A DNA stretch of 64,000 nucleotides from JACNLC01 sp964607375 (GCA_964607375.1 CAZSJY010000001.1:1-64000); one strand, 5' to 3'. Shown: positions 18,796 through 29,700, numbered from the stretch's first letter. The notes: generated by a model not told the origin, from the letters alone. Numbers and translations: made by a program.

Positions 18796-19380
18796 ATGTT
18801 AAAAGATGAAAACAAAACTATTTCTCTTGCAAAAGAAGGAAACACAAAAGCACTCAGCGAGTTGGTAACACATTACTCACCTAAAATTTATAATTTGGGG
18901 CTTCGGTTAATGCGAAACGAGACTGATGCTGAAGATGTTTTGCAGGAAACTTTCCTTAAAATGGTCAAGAAGATTGATACTTTTAAAGGAAATTCATCTC
19001 TATACACTTGGCTTTATAGAATTGCAACAAATGTTGCATTAGAAAAATTGAGAGATAAACATCACAAAAATTTAGAATATTCTCTGGATGATCCGGATTA
19101 TCAAGAGGTAGGGAAAAATGAACCTTTTTCTATTCCGAAGCATCTGGAAAATAAACTATCTGATAAAGAATTTCGAAAATATCTCAATTTTGCAATGAAA
19201 GACTTGAATGAAAACCTTAGAACAATTTTTATTTTGAGGGATATTGAAGAAAATTCGGTGGCAAATACCGCGAAAATTCTTGGTATTTCTGAGTCGAATG
19301 TTAAAGTCAGATTAATGCGTGCAAGATTAGCCCTCCGTGAAAAATTCACAGAATATTTCAAAAACGAGGGATTTGAATGA
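18796..19380 (+). CDS. RNA polymerase sigma factor, ECF type
   Basis: The 194-residue sigma-70-family protein contains only regions 2 and 4. Region 2 has NETDAEDVLQETFLKMVKK, and SLYTWLYRIATNVALEKLR follows. Region 4 has the helix-turn-helix SVANTAKILGISESNVKVR. It overlaps by four bases (ATGA) a small zinc-finger protein that is probably its anti-sigma partner. The combination is the usual ECF/anti-sigma pair; neighbouring thioredoxin and redox-type genes suggest an oxidative or envelope stress signal, which is inference. Confidence 0.9.
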   Translation: MLKDENKTISLAKEGNTKALSELVTHYSPKIYNLGLRLMRNETDAEDVLQETFLKMVKKIDTFKGNSSLYTWLYRIATNVALEKLRDKHHKNLEYSLDDPDYQEVGKNEPFSIPKHLENKLSDKEFRKYLNFAMKDLNENLRTIFILRDIEENSVANTAKILGISESNVKVRLMRARLALREKFTEYFKNEGFE

Positions 19381-19619
19381 GTCATCATAAACATAACGAT
19401 GAATTAAAAAAACTCATCTGTCAACAAATGGGAGAGGATATTGATGCACCAGTTTGTGATGAAATTATCAATCATCTTGAAGAGTGTCCTGAATGTAAGG
19501 TCCACTTTGATTCAGTAAAAAATGTGGTGAAAATTTACCGTATAACAGAAGAAGAAAAAGATGTCCCAGAAGATGTATCACAGCGTTTATTTAAAGTACT
19601 CAATTTAAAGGATAAATAG
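19377..19619 (+). CDS. Putative zinc-finger anti-sigma factor
   Basis: The 80-residue soluble protein has HLEECPECK, the H-x3-C-x2-C core of the zf-HC2/ZAS anti-sigma domain, with an additional upstream Cys (VCDEI). No membrane segment is present, so it would be a cytoplasmic redox- or metal-responsive anti-sigma factor like RsrA rather than a membrane-bound one. The overlap with the sigma gene supports the pairing. The signal it senses is unknown. Confidence 0.75.
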   Translation: MSHHKHNDELKKLICQQMGEDIDAPVCDEIINHLEECPECKVHFDSVKNVVKIYRITEEEKDVPEDVSQRLFKVLNLKDK

Positions 19620-19622
19620 ATT

Positions 19623-19988
19623 ATGAAAAATATTTGTATCCCGGCAAAAGCACCGGAATTAACTGCAGAAGTCGACAACCATTTTGGTCATCCAAACTGG
19701 TTTTTAATCGTGAATGAGGATGGTGGATTAGTTCAAGCAATCATAGGTGACGAACATTCACATCACGCAAAAATCTTTTCGCGTTCTGAAGAACTTGGAT
19801 TTGATTCTGTTGTAACCTTCCATATGGGTCCTGGTGCATATAATGTAGCTGAAGAGTTTGGGGTAAATATTTTCTTACTAAATGATACCCCTTCTGTGAA
19901 AGAGGCAATTGCTCAGCATCAAAGTGGAAATACAACATTACTCACCACAGGGGAGGGTTTATCTTGCGGTGGTAACTGTAATCATTAA
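19623..19988 (+). CDS. NifX/NifB-like dinitrogenase-cofactor-family small protein
   Basis: The 121-residue protein matches the small cofactor-binding NifX/NafY/NifB C-terminal family: it begins MKNICIPAKA, has a VDNHFGHPNWFLIV segment and ends in a Cys/His-rich tail (GLSCGGNCNH). Many such proteins occur far from nitrogenase and probably carry an iron-sulfur or metal cofactor. It starts four bases after the zinc-finger gene and so likely belongs to the sigma operon. It ends 3 nt from the convergent thioredoxin-like lipoprotein gene. Confidence 0.8.
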   Translation: MKNICIPAKAPELTAEVDNHFGHPNWFLIVNEDGGLVQAIIGDEHSHHAKIFSRSEELGFDSVVTFHMGPGAYNVAEEFGVNIFLLNDTPSVKEAIAQHQSGNTTLLTTGEGLSCGGNCNH

Positions 19989-19991
19989 GTT

Positions 19992-21017
19992 CTATTTACT
20001 AAACTTCTCTTTTTGTTGCTGAAAATAGGCACTGGTTGGGTCTATTGTGATTGCTCTTTCAATAGTTTCAACTGCTTCTTCTTTTCTACCTAATTTCCAT
20101 AACACTTCTGCTTCAGTATCAATTATTTGAGCTTGATTGTTGGGGTTCTGGTTTTCCAAAGGAATTGCTAATCGAACTTTCTCTAATGCATCGTTAAGGT
20201 TAACTTCCAATTCTGACATTCTCCATGCATAAGCATTTAAAACACTTGAGTTTGTTGGAAATTTAGTTATCCATTCTTGAAACAGCTCTACTTCCTTAGT
20301 GGTTTCTTTAATTGCTCCAAAATATCGGACTAATTGCTCAAAAGCAGTATAGATAAATTTTGAAGAAGGATATTGCTTTATAAAATTACTTAAATCTTCA
20401 TAGTTTCCGTTGCCGAGAGATTCTAGTGCCAAGAAATATCTTGCTGTGGTTAGATTCTCAGATAAATCTGTAGGATATTTGTTAACTAAAGTACTGAAGA
20501 TTTTACTGGCTTCTTCAAGTTGAGTGGAATTCCACAATTTCTGACCTAACAGCATTGCCACTTCAATATCATCTGGATTGTTTGCAAACCTAGTTTGTAA
20601 ATCTATTAGAGTATTTTTGCCGTTGAGGATTTCTTGCTGTCTAATAACAAATTGATCAGGTGGTAAATAACCTGGTATTCTATCAACTTCTTTGCCGTTG
20701 CTATTAATAAAAACAATAGCGGGATATCCTGTTACTCTGTATTGTTTTGCTATATCAATACCCTCTCCAGCTTCAGCATTAATTTTTAAGTTTACAAATT
20801 GTTTTGATAATTCAACAACTGCGGGGTGTGAAAAAGTATCAGCATCTAGCCTTTTACACCAAACACACCAATCTGTGAAAAAATCTATCATTATTATTCT
20901 ATCTTCTGATTTTTCTAACGCTTCGACAAAGTTGCCCTTATGCCAATTGATAGATGATTCATTTGTACAGCCTAACCACATCAAAAATAACATAGCAGTC
21001 ATAAATAACTTTTTCAT
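19992..21017 (-). CDS. Thioredoxin-fold lipoprotein with TPR-like tail
   Basis: The 341-residue protein starts with a lipoprotein signal peptide (MKKLFMTAMLFLMWLGC, Cys17 as lipidation site). A thioredoxin-like domain follows, with DWCVWCK near residues 50-56 and a cis-Pro segment VTGYPAIVF. From about residue 150 helical repeats resembling TPRs include a canonical-looking last unit (LWKLGRKEEAVETIERAI). It is probably a periplasmic disulfide reductase or isomerase tethered to a membrane. AACGAGG precedes ATG. It lies 23 nt downstream of an FKBP lipoprotein gene, so the two form an envelope-folding pair. Confidence 0.8.
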   Translation of the reverse strand: MKKLFMTAMLFLMWLGCTNESSINWHKGNFVEALEKSEDRIIMIDFFTDWCVWCKRLDADTFSHPAVVELSKQFVNLKINAEAGEGIDIAKQYRVTGYPAIVFINSNGKEVDRIPGYLPPDQFVIRQQEILNGKNTLIDLQTRFANNPDDIEVAMLLGQKLWNSTQLEEASKIFSTLVNKYPTDLSENLTTARYFLALESLGNGNYEDLSNFIKQYPSSKFIYTAFEQLVRYFGAIKETTKEVELFQEWITKFPTNSSVLNAYAWRMSELEVNLNDALEKVRLAIPLENQNPNNQAQIIDTEAEVLWKLGRKEEAVETIERAITIDPTSAYFQQQKEKFSK

Positions 21018-21040
21018 TTCAACCTCGTTACCTCTACAAT

Positions 21041-21865
21041 TTAATCTAAAATATCAACTAATTCTACCTCGAATACTAATGTTGCATTTGGTGGAATTAC
21101 ACCCCCTGCACCACCTGCTCCGTAACCAAGTTCAGGTGGAATAATGAGTGTTCTTTTTTCTCCTTTTTTCATCAAAGCAATGGCTTCATCCCAGCCCCTA
21201 ATTACTCGACCTTTGCCAAGCTGAAACCTAAATGGTTGTCCTCTGTCATGAGAGCTGTCAAACTTATTTCCAGTTGATAGCATGCCTGTGTAGTGAACAA
21301 CTACTGTTTGATCTTGTTTTGGTAAACTTCCAGAACCCTCTTTATGGATAATCATTTTTAGACCTGATTCAGTGTTAACTTCTTTTCCTGGCAAAGAAAA
21401 ATCTGTGTCAACAAATGCTTTTTCGATACTAAATAATTCTACTTCAAAAATAAGAGTTGAGTTTGCAGGAATTTTACCCATAGAACGATTACCATATCCA
21501 AGTTCAGGTGGAATTGTAAATTTAAATTTAGATCCTGTTGGCATTAATTGCAAACCTTCTGTCCATCCTTTGATTACTTGGTTAAGACCAAATTTAATGG
21601 TTTCGCCTCGTTCAACTGATGAATCGAAGACAGTACCATCAATAAGATTTCCGTGATAGTGAACCTCTACCTTGTCAGTTGCATTTGGTTTATCACCGGT
21701 ACCCATTTTAATAATTTCATATTGTAAACCTGATTCTGTAGTCATTATTTCCCCTTCCTGAGCTTTGTTGTTCACGGTTTCATTTTGAATTTCTATGTTT
21801 TGTTTATCTTTCTTACATCCAACTGTTAGCATTAAAGTAAATGATAAAATCAGCATTAAACGCAT
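21041..21865 (-). CDS. Tandem FKBP-type peptidyl-prolyl isomerase lipoprotein
   Basis: The 274-residue protein has a lipobox signal peptide (MLTVGC, Cys17) and two complete FKBP domains, at about residues 45-135 and 160-274. Both have the VxVHYxG, FDSSxxRG and IPPELGYG signatures; the second ends VFEVELVDI. It accelerates proline isomerisation of exported proteins in the periplasm. TAGGAGA lies just before ATG. It is followed after 23 nt by the thioredoxin-fold lipoprotein. Two FKBP units in one lipoprotein is uncommon but probably functional, since both carry the conserved aromatic and Asp positions. Confidence 0.9.
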   Translation of the reverse strand: MRLMLILSFTLMLTVGCKKDKQNIEIQNETVNNKAQEGEIMTTESGLQYEIIKMGTGDKPNATDKVEVHYHGNLIDGTVFDSSVERGETIKFGLNQVIKGWTEGLQLMPTGSKFKFTIPPELGYGNRSMGKIPANSTLIFEVELFSIEKAFVDTDFSLPGKEVNTESGLKMIIHKEGSGSLPKQDQTVVVHYTGMLSTGNKFDSSHDRGQPFRFQLGKGRVIRGWDEAIALMKKGEKRTLIIPPELGYGAGGAGGVIPPNATLVFEVELVDILD

Positions 21866-21944
21866 AATATTCTCCTAATTATAGGGTGTAAACTTATTGC
21901 AAATAAATGTTTAAAATTGAGAAATTATTAAGAAATTTGGTGTT

Positions 21945-23219
21945 TTAGTTTTTCTGGTGAAATGAATTTATGTTCAAAGTAATTATATTTGATGTCATTA
22001 ATGAATCTGACAATTCTACTATGTTCAATTTTGGGTAAAATTTAGAAAATCCCTTTCCCATAGCACTATAATATTGATCAAAGGCTTTGCTTCTAATGTT
22101 AGTCAATTTATTAGCATTTAATGAACTATATTCTATTTTTGCTAAATATCGAAAAATCGTGTCTCTAATGTTCTGCATCAAATGTTCTTTTGTATAAATA
22201 AGGTCTTTAGCAATTGGTTTATTTTTATGTATTTCTCCTTTTAACCAATCTACAGAATAATCAAAGTTGTCAATTTTACAGACAGTACCTGAAATATTTT
22301 TATCTAAAAATGTTATCATGTTGAACTGGTTGTTGCTTTGTTTGTTAATTTCATCATAGGAGTTAGATAATAATTTTTCGTTTATCCAAATAGAATACTT
22401 TTCTGATAGTTCAATTTCAAATGACGAAAGTGATTTTTTGAATTCCGGGCCTTGCTGGCTTCTTAGGAACGTCACTAATTCTGTTTTATATTCTTTAAGT
22501 GGAGGTAGCTGTTTCGTGCGTATCCCATATACAAATACAATGTGATAACCAAATTTTGATAACAATGGGGGTGAAATTTCTCTTAGATTAAGATCAAAGG
22601 CAGTAGATTGAAGAGGCTCAAATAAACCTTCTCCCCAACCGTAATATCCCAAGTCTCCAAAATCTAGTGCAGATGGATCTTCAGAATATCTAAGTGCTGC
22701 TTCACCAAATGTTAGTTCTCCATCTACTATTTTCCCTCTAACATTTTGAACAAGCGAAAGGGCATCTTCTTTTGTTCGTTTTGATCGTGTTCGAATGCAA
22801 TCTTTAAAGGGGATAATAATGTGTTTCACTCCAATCTCTTTTTTCAAGCGAGTATATAAATTTTGTAAATTATTTGGTAAAAATAGTGGTTTCCACACTT
22901 TTTCTTCTATTGTTGCGTCAATTAACAAATTATCTAAAAAATAATTTTCTCCATCATAAATTGACATTATTTTGTGAATATTAAGTTTTTTAGCTTCTTC
23001 AATAAACAATTTTTTTGTTACATAACTATCTACTTGTTGTTCTTTTTCAGTTAAAGACATGTTGTTAAACAAGACTTCATCGTGATATAAAAAATATTCT
23101 GAGGATAATATTTCATTATCGTTTACCCAACAAACAACATTGCTGTCTGGTGCAGCTTTGCATGAAAAAGTTACTACCATCGCGGTAAGAGTCAAAAAAT
23201 TATTATATGAATTTTTCAT
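21945..23219 (-). CDS. Parvulin-type peptidyl-prolyl isomerase lipoprotein
   Basis: From ATG at 23219 the protein has 424 residues. (An upstream TTG adds four codons but abuts the terminator stem.) The leader ends VVTFSCKAAPD with a lipobox Cys. A single PpiC/rotamase domain spans about residues 125-235: VKHIIIPFK, then YSEDPSALDFGDLGYYGWGEG and FGYHIVFVYGIR. It has an unusual insertion with Cys and basic residues after the first strand, also found in the parvulin at 50517. It is probably a periplasmic chaperone for outer-membrane or secreted proteins. Confidence 0.85.
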   Translation of the reverse strand: MKNSYNNFLTLTAMVVTFSCKAAPDSNVVCWVNDNEILSSEYFLYHDEVLFNNMSLTEKEQQVDSYVTKKLFIEEAKKLNIHKIMSIYDGENYFLDNLLIDATIEEKVWKPLFLPNNLQNLYTRLKKEIGVKHIIIPFKDCIRTRSKRTKEDALSLVQNVRGKIVDGELTFGEAALRYSEDPSALDFGDLGYYGWGEGLFEPLQSTAFDLNLREISPPLLSKFGYHIVFVYGIRTKQLPPLKEYKTELVTFLRSQQGPEFKKSLSSFEIELSEKYSIWINEKLLSNSYDEINKQSNNQFNMITFLDKNISGTVCKIDNFDYSVDWLKGEIHKNKPIAKDLIYTKEHLMQNIRDTIFRYLAKIEYSSLNANKLTNIRSKAFDQYYSAMGKGFSKFYPKLNIVELSDSLMTSNIITLNINSFHQKN

Positions 23220-23235
23220 TAAAAGAACCAAATAG

Positions 23236-23265
23236 AAAAGAGGGCGAATATATTCGCCCTCTTTT
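23236..23265 (-). terminator. Terminator of the 762-residue secreted protein gene
   Basis: This is a 30-base perfect palindrome with half-site AAAAGAGGGCGAATA and T tracts on both sides. It lies 25 nt beyond the stop of the upstream minus-strand gene and 17 nt before the start of the next, so it ends the secretion-cluster transcript and separates it from the foldase genes. Confidence 0.88.
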
Positions 23266-23289
23266 TGTGGTTTAAATAAACATTAGATC

Positions 23290-25578
23290 TTACTTTAGAA
23301 GTATCATTTTACCTGTTTTAACAAAACCATCTGTTTGAATTCTATAAAAATACACACCACTTGGCACATTCAGACCATTATCATTTGTGCCATTCCATAG
23401 CTTTGTGTATGTCCCAGGAACTGTATAATCGTTGTGTAGTGTGGTAACTTCTGCACCTAATAGATTATATATTTTCAGCTCCACATTAGTCGCAGTAGGT
23501 ACATCAAACTTAATCTCTGTTACTGGATTAAATGGATTTGGGTAGTTGTTATATAACTCAAACGATTTAGGGGTTTCTGGTGTGTTCTGAATGCCAACTA
23601 TTTCTTCACCCATCCAAGTAAGCGTCTTTGGTAGTGGGCCAAAGTCTTGAATACCAATCCAATAGTAGCTTGGTGAAGTGTTCAAGCTTAAAACATCAAA
23701 TCCAAACCAAGCTGTTTTACTGCCGTTTGGCAACTCATTATATAGTGCTGTATTATGGATTACTGCGTCTTCGGCTACATTGCCATTTTCATCCAAAATA
23801 CCACTATAGCCAGTGAATGATACTGTTGCACCTTCAACAGCGTCTGCACCATCTAGCCAGTTGGATGCGCCAATTTCATAAACTGGGTCATAATTAAGAT
23901 CAAGTGAATCTGCAAGGAAATCTGCTAAATCACCAGAAATAGCATCGTCATCTACGGCCATTAATCTAGAAATACCACTCTGATCCCCGCTAGTACCATA
24001 ATTGAAATCCGGAATACTAGCAGCTATTCCTAAGTAATCATATACAAAATCTCCTTCTGCAAAATCTGTTGGAGCCCAACCATCAATACAGGCACCCATC
24101 CATTCGTCGCCAGCGTTAATATAGTTTTTATCGCCCGTATCTAGCCAAGAGCCAAGAGCTTCTGTATCGTTACAGAATAGAGGTCCACCTCCCGAAATTT
24201 CGAGAATGGTATTGTAATTATCAATCAATTCAGATGTTGCTGTACCATAACTCCATACATCGTAATACCAGACTGGCGCTGAATCCAAATAATAACCTGT
24301 TATCCAAGAACCAAATAAATCTGAATTATATATGACAAGATTTTCTTCAACCGGTGCAAACACATTGTATGTTTTTGCTACTGTTGCACTAGCGTTGTCT
24401 AATACATCGATGGCTTCTAAGTACCAAGTTACTGTTGTTCCAGGTGCTTGACCAGGAATATCTCCTGTGTAATCGTCAGCTTCTGCTGTCATAACAACTT
24501 CAGAATATGTTTCTCCATCGATTGACCAGAATAATGTTGCAGAAGCAACTCCCGCATCACCGCCAGCTGGGTTGTCGTCCGTAATGGTTGCTTCAACTGT
24601 TCTGGCTTCGGTAGAAAGTGTTGTTGGTAACTCAGTAACATCACTAATAATGGGTGCACGATCACCAGTAAGTTCAACTGCTAGAGGGAAATGTACTACC
24701 CAATGCCTTAAATGCCAACCTGTTTCACCTGAAGTTCCATCGCATTCTGTATCATAAAATTTTGCGAAAATCCACGGATCTACAACTCCGTCACCTTCAC
24801 AATAATAAAATCCAGTATACTCAACCATTGTGCCTTGGTTTTCAATCAGTATACCTACCCAGTCACCTTGAACAAGTTCTGGTTCAGCTCCATAATCAAC
24901 AGTGTTTAGCCAGTTGTCTACTTGTGCTTCAACTTGTGAAGGTCCAAAGGTTGCTTGTTGGAAACCCAAAGGCCAGATTTTTTCTGACAAAGGATCTAAC
25001 ACATTTGGTATTGCTGTTTTATCAGCACATGTTCCTGTTTCATCTTCAACATCTCCGTACCAAGAGTCTCCTTCAATATCGGCCGTACCGTGGTCAGCGC
25101 CATCCCAAGCGTAACCCATCCAGCCTGAACCATCTACATAATCTGTTGGATAAGAACTCCCGTCGGATCCGTTTGGATAGTTTAGTTTGTACAATGATAC
25201 TTTAAGACCATCTTCTGATGCTCCTGATGTATCTGCCCACTCGAAAACAGGGATATTAACACCTTTGATAATACCATCTGCTGGCATTTGGTACATAACC
25301 AACATATAGTCTCCTGGTGTAAATACAAATTGACCACCAACATCTGGACAATATGACATAGTATCTGCAGTGCTTCTTGAATTCATATTGTTAAAATATG
25401 GATTTGGCCATTGTTGTGATGATTTCAATGCATCATAATCAGCATAACCATTATTTATGCTTTCATAATCTGATTGTATGTGAGAAACATCCGTTGATAG
25501 AGAGGATTCTCCTGATATTGCAAATACCAATCCAAACATCAATAATGTAAGCCCTATTATTGTTAACTTTTTATTCAT
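23290..25578 (-). CDS. Secreted protein with C-terminal type IX/FlgD-like sorting domain
   Basis: The 762-residue protein has a signal peptide (MNKKLTIIGLTLLMFGLVFA) and a strongly acidic body. I do not recognise the first 330 residues. Around 335-420 an Ig/fibronectin-like segment (VTWYLEAIDVLDNASATV) is seen. Residues 430-660 contain a domain like those in annotated extracellular proteins of FCB bacteria, with possible peptide- or sugar-binding role. The C-terminus has YNNYPNPFNPVTEIKFDVP and ends KMILLK. AAAGGAG precedes ATG. It is the last gene of the TonB/PorV cluster and the likely cargo of a secretion system; its function is unknown. Confidence 0.75.
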   Translation of the reverse strand: MNKKLTIIGLTLLMFGLVFAISGESSLSTDVSHIQSDYESINNGYADYDALKSSQQWPNPYFNNMNSRSTADTMSYCPDVGGQFVFTPGDYMLVMYQMPADGIIKGVNIPVFEWADTSGASEDGLKVSLYKLNYPNGSDGSSYPTDYVDGSGWMGYAWDGADHGTADIEGDSWYGDVEDETGTCADKTAIPNVLDPLSEKIWPLGFQQATFGPSQVEAQVDNWLNTVDYGAEPELVQGDWVGILIENQGTMVEYTGFYYCEGDGVVDPWIFAKFYDTECDGTSGETGWHLRHWVVHFPLAVELTGDRAPIISDVTELPTTLSTEARTVEATITDDNPAGGDAGVASATLFWSIDGETYSEVVMTAEADDYTGDIPGQAPGTTVTWYLEAIDVLDNASATVAKTYNVFAPVEENLVIYNSDLFGSWITGYYLDSAPVWYYDVWSYGTATSELIDNYNTILEISGGGPLFCNDTEALGSWLDTGDKNYINAGDEWMGACIDGWAPTDFAEGDFVYDYLGIAASIPDFNYGTSGDQSGISRLMAVDDDAISGDLADFLADSLDLNYDPVYEIGASNWLDGADAVEGATVSFTGYSGILDENGNVAEDAVIHNTALYNELPNGSKTAWFGFDVLSLNTSPSYYWIGIQDFGPLPKTLTWMGEEIVGIQNTPETPKSFELYNNYPNPFNPVTEIKFDVPTATNVELKIYNLLGAEVTTLHNDYTVPGTYTKLWNGTNDNGLNVPSGVYFYRIQTDGFVKTGKMILLK

Positions 25579-25624
25579 TTTAACTCCTTTGTTGCTTTTT
25601 TACGGTTAACGATTTTTGACTCTG

Positions 25625-26764
25625 TCAAAAACCAAAAGAAATTGCTATCCATTGTGTGTCATTAAATATTTCAGCTGTTCTATAAGCATAATCAACTGAA
25701 ATATCTAAATTTGTGAAGCTTTTCATTTTTAATCCAAATCCAAAAGTAGGTCCCCATAGAAACTCTTCAGAATGAAATTCAAATTGTTTGTCAGCAGTAT
25801 CATCATCCGTTCCTTCTATTCCATCTTCTCCAAAGGGTTCTGGGTCGTAGCTAATTGTTAAACCTCCACGAAGTGCAAAAATGTCCATCAGAATAACTTC
25901 ACCCCCAAATCGGTATTCATCGTATGAAAAATTATTATTTAAGAATGATGTGGCTAGGATTAGTTCGCCAGCTTCAAAGTCAAGAGGTCCATAAGAAACA
26001 CCTAGCTCAAGAGTTGTTGGCATTTCAAAATCCTGTAGCTGTATCCTTCTTGGTTCACTAGGTGTACCATATTCGCTGTCTTCAGGTTGGTGAAATTCTT
26101 CCAAATCTGGTCCATTAAAAATCATATTTAATCCTAAATTCTTTAATGATGCTCCTAGCCTTAGTTTGCCTGAACGAGCTTTATACTGAACACCAGCATC
26201 CATTACAAATCCTGTAGCTGATTCACGCATTATGCTCTCTTCAATAATTTTGAAATCAACACCAAAAAATATTCTATCGGTCATTTGTTTAGAAAACAGA
26301 AAACCTAGGGTTACATAAGTTGGAGAAAATGTTTCTCCTGTTCCATCTGGGTTGTCTGTTGTAGTTACAGGTATATTGCCAAAATCAAGAGTTCTTGCAG
26401 TAATACCAAAGTAACTGCTTCCCCCAAGCTTAGAAGCTACGGCAATATAATTAACACCTATATCAGCTAACCATACTGTATGAGAGAACATAGTTTGACC
26501 AGTGCCATTCATCCCGGAAACTCCTGCAGGATTCCAGGCGGCTGCTTCAATACCAGTAAGTCCTGCAACAAAAGCGTTTGACATTGCTATATTTCGAGCC
26601 CCTACAGGAATAAGAAGCTCTGTGGCTCCTGCGGTTCCTATGCGGTTTTTGCTTGCTCCGTTTAAAAGATTAAAAGATAGCAGAAAACAGAAAATGAATG
26701 TAGAAAATAGTTTTGAATAATTTGCCATTTTCGAATTATTGATAATATTTTTATTAGTAAACAT
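25625..26764 (-). CDS. PorV/PorQ-family outer-membrane beta-barrel protein
   Basis: The ~379-residue protein has a signal peptide (about residues 13-40, MANYSKLFSTFIFCFLLSFN) and a FadL-like barrel of the PorV/PorQ family: GTAGATELLIPVGARNIAMS, then AAWNPAG, the characteristic 'NPAG' plug segment. PorV shuttles type IX cargo to the surface in Bacteroidetes. ATG 26764 has a GAGGAGA ribosome-binding site and overlaps the previous gene, so the two are coupled; an internal ATG 39 nt later is an alternative start. An acidic loop GEDGIEGTDDD resembles one in the neighbouring TonB receptor. Confidence 0.82.
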   Translation of the reverse strand: MFTNKNIINNSKMANYSKLFSTFIFCFLLSFNLLNGASKNRIGTAGATELLIPVGARNIAMSNAFVAGLTGIEAAAWNPAGVSGMNGTGQTMFSHTVWLADIGVNYIAVASKLGGSSYFGITARTLDFGNIPVTTTDNPDGTGETFSPTYVTLGFLFSKQMTDRIFFGVDFKIIEESIMRESATGFVMDAGVQYKARSGKLRLGASLKNLGLNMIFNGPDLEEFHQPEDSEYGTPSEPRRIQLQDFEMPTTLELGVSYGPLDFEAGELILATSFLNNNFSYDEYRFGGEVILMDIFALRGGLTISYDPEPFGEDGIEGTDDDTADKQFEFHSEEFLWGPTFGFGLKMKSFTNLDISVDYAYRTAEIFNDTQWIAISFGF

Positions 26765-29700
26765 CAATTCTCTCCTCTGGTTGCATTATAGCAATTTTTA
26801 GGATTTTATCTCCTAATTCGGTTCTTATATGTGCAATATACATTCCAGAAGCGACGGGTACCCCTGCATTATTACGCAAATCCCATCTCATAACATTGCC
26901 AGGATCATTCTCGGCAGTATTTGTCTGTTCTAGCTTTCTTACTAGATCGCCGGCGAGATTATAAATTCTGATTGTATTGCTGCCAACACCAAGGTGTGTA
27001 AATGTTACAAATCTGCTTAAAGGGTCTGTTTCTTCAATATTTCTTCCAAAATACGGATTTGGAAATACATTGATATCATCCAGCTGATTTTGTTGTATAG
27101 TTCTTGTTGCTTCTACCTCTCCGTCAGCAGTAAATGTAAAATTGTCAATTCCAGGGAAGATTGGATTATTAAACTCAACGACAAACTCATCCCCTGCAAC
27201 ATACTTAGTTTCATCTTTATCAAATTGCAACACCCATCCAAGCTCGCCACTTCCATCGTCCCACGCATTGTATGAATCCGTTATGTTGTATGGTGTGTAA
27301 ATTGGAATTATCTTGTGGTTATAAAACATACCATAGTTTAGGGTATCTCCATTTTCATCAATTTCATAGCTGTCATAAGACAATAAATCTTGCCCTCCTG
27401 TCAGAACCCAAACCAGAACATTTATTCGTACACTGTCTTCGACTGTCCAAACCTCAAACGGAACTTCTTTGACCTCAAACGGGGTGTTGTCCACACCATT
27501 CCAGTAAAATCCCTGCTGTGGTTCTTCGGTGAATACAAATCTAATATCTTTCTGTAACAAACTCTTATCAGATGTTCCCCCATTTAGTCCATAGCTATTC
27601 ATAAAATCAAACCAAGTACCATCAGTAATTGAGTATTCGATATTTGTAATGTCAGAACCATCTCCGTCTTCTGTTTGTGTAGCCATTAGTGATGTCGTTG
27701 GTGCTTCAAAAGTCGCATTATCGAAGGTTAGTATGAACCCATCTGTTACAGTATATGATTCTAATGGAAATTCTAATTGGTTGGCAAACAGTGTATCAAA
27801 ACCCGTTACATTAACTAAATTCCAATAATTATTAACGACATCACCCTCGGTTGTGTCAGAAGTAAAATAAATAGAATAATCGTCACCAGTTAAGTGATAT
27901 GGATTAATTACTTGAGCATAAATGGATGCCCCTGCTATTCCGCTAGAATGGTTTATTTCTAGTAGATCATCATAAGTGGCATCTATGTCTGAACCAAGCC
28001 CAGGTTCCATGGGAATAACAGTTATTGCTTCTTGTGGGCTTTCAATTACCCGCTGGGCTGCATCAGGATCATAAGCATAGGTTGTAACAGCATAATAATA
28101 TTTTCTATAATTAATTAAATCACAGTTGTCAATATAATCGTATGTTGTTTCAAAATAATGGCTTATACCCGAATCAGTACCTGTTTGAGAAGGTAACTCT
28201 AAAATTTCTCCCGAAACATCATCTAATTCAAAATCCATTATTCCTTTAACATCATTGATTATATCATAAGTTGCAATTCGTTCCCATGGACCGTTTGGAG
28301 ATTCACCTTGATAAATATTGTATCCTTCAAAATTGTAACTTGCGCATTGATAGTTTTCTATTTGATCGCTTCCTTCCTCAAATGTTAAAACAATCCTCTC
28401 GTCTAATTGTGCAAAAGTTGTGTTAGGAATTGGTGGAGAACAAATGTCAAAATTAACATCAAATGCACCCTGAGCAAACTTATCAAAGTACTTTAATTTA
28501 GTAATGGATTTTGACCAATTTGAACCACCTGCTATAATTATACACCCTACTACTTCTTGTACATCACCTGGTTCAAATGAAAATGGTCCAGACGTCATTA
28601 AATATCTTCGATCTCCTGGATCCTCATCTAACCACCCGGTGTTATTAACTGGATTACCGGGATGGACAAATACAGATGGTTCGTCAGTAGTAGGATCTAC
28701 AAATGGTTCACCAGAAAGACCTACTAAACCATTCATATAATTATATGTTTCTTGGGCCGTTTCTGGATCTGCATAGGTTTCATTTCCGTTGATATATTTA
28801 GCAAAGGAAGTAAGGGGTAGTTTTCTGTAACCTGGAATATCCTTTAGATGATAACCATCTTCAATAGACCACGTAAGTATAGAAGCTGTATCTTGTTCTG
28901 ATTCAATAATTGGACCCTGAAAGAAATCTGACCCCACTGCTGGAGCCTCGACCCCATAACTCCCATCACCATCGGTGTCGTTGTAAGTATAGCCAAGGCT
29001 TAATGTTGTATCACATCCAACTAAATCATCTGTGGCATCGCCTACATCATCATCGTGCCACATTGAAACAAATACACTATCTAAAGCATCAGTACCCTTA
29101 TTTGTAATAACCCATCTAATAAACATTGTATTTCCAAGAGCACCCGACTGATTGAAACCAAATATTGATGTTTGTATTTCAACATTCATTGGAACAGTGT
29201 TCCAAAGAGGAGTATGTATAGCCGCGTCGCCGTCATTCATCACATACCAATGAAACTGATCTCCCAAAATATCTGGATGATCTCCATCTGCAATATTATA
29301 AATCCCGTCATCGTTTGCATCAACCCAAGGAGCGCCTAATTCGGTTGGCCAATTTTCAAAATCACTTGTTGGGAAGTGGACTGTTTCAGTTATTCTTGAA
29401 GACCCTTCCGTTATAGGAAGTTCACCTGACATTTGTTGAAAAGAAGCAAAATCATTACTTAGAAATGCGTCCAGTTCTGCTCTATGAATTTCATATATAT
29501 GGCCATCCTCACCAGTTATTGTACCAGATACATATTCAGAGGTATATTCAGCACCAGCTGTTCTGATTTCATCTTCCCAGTTACCTCCTGGGGCTTTTGA
29601 TTTACCACTTGCCAACCATATTCCCGAAGCAAATACTGCTGCTTTTCCGCTTCCTTTTGGCCATTCTAAACCAGAGCCACCTGTAACATTATGATCAACC

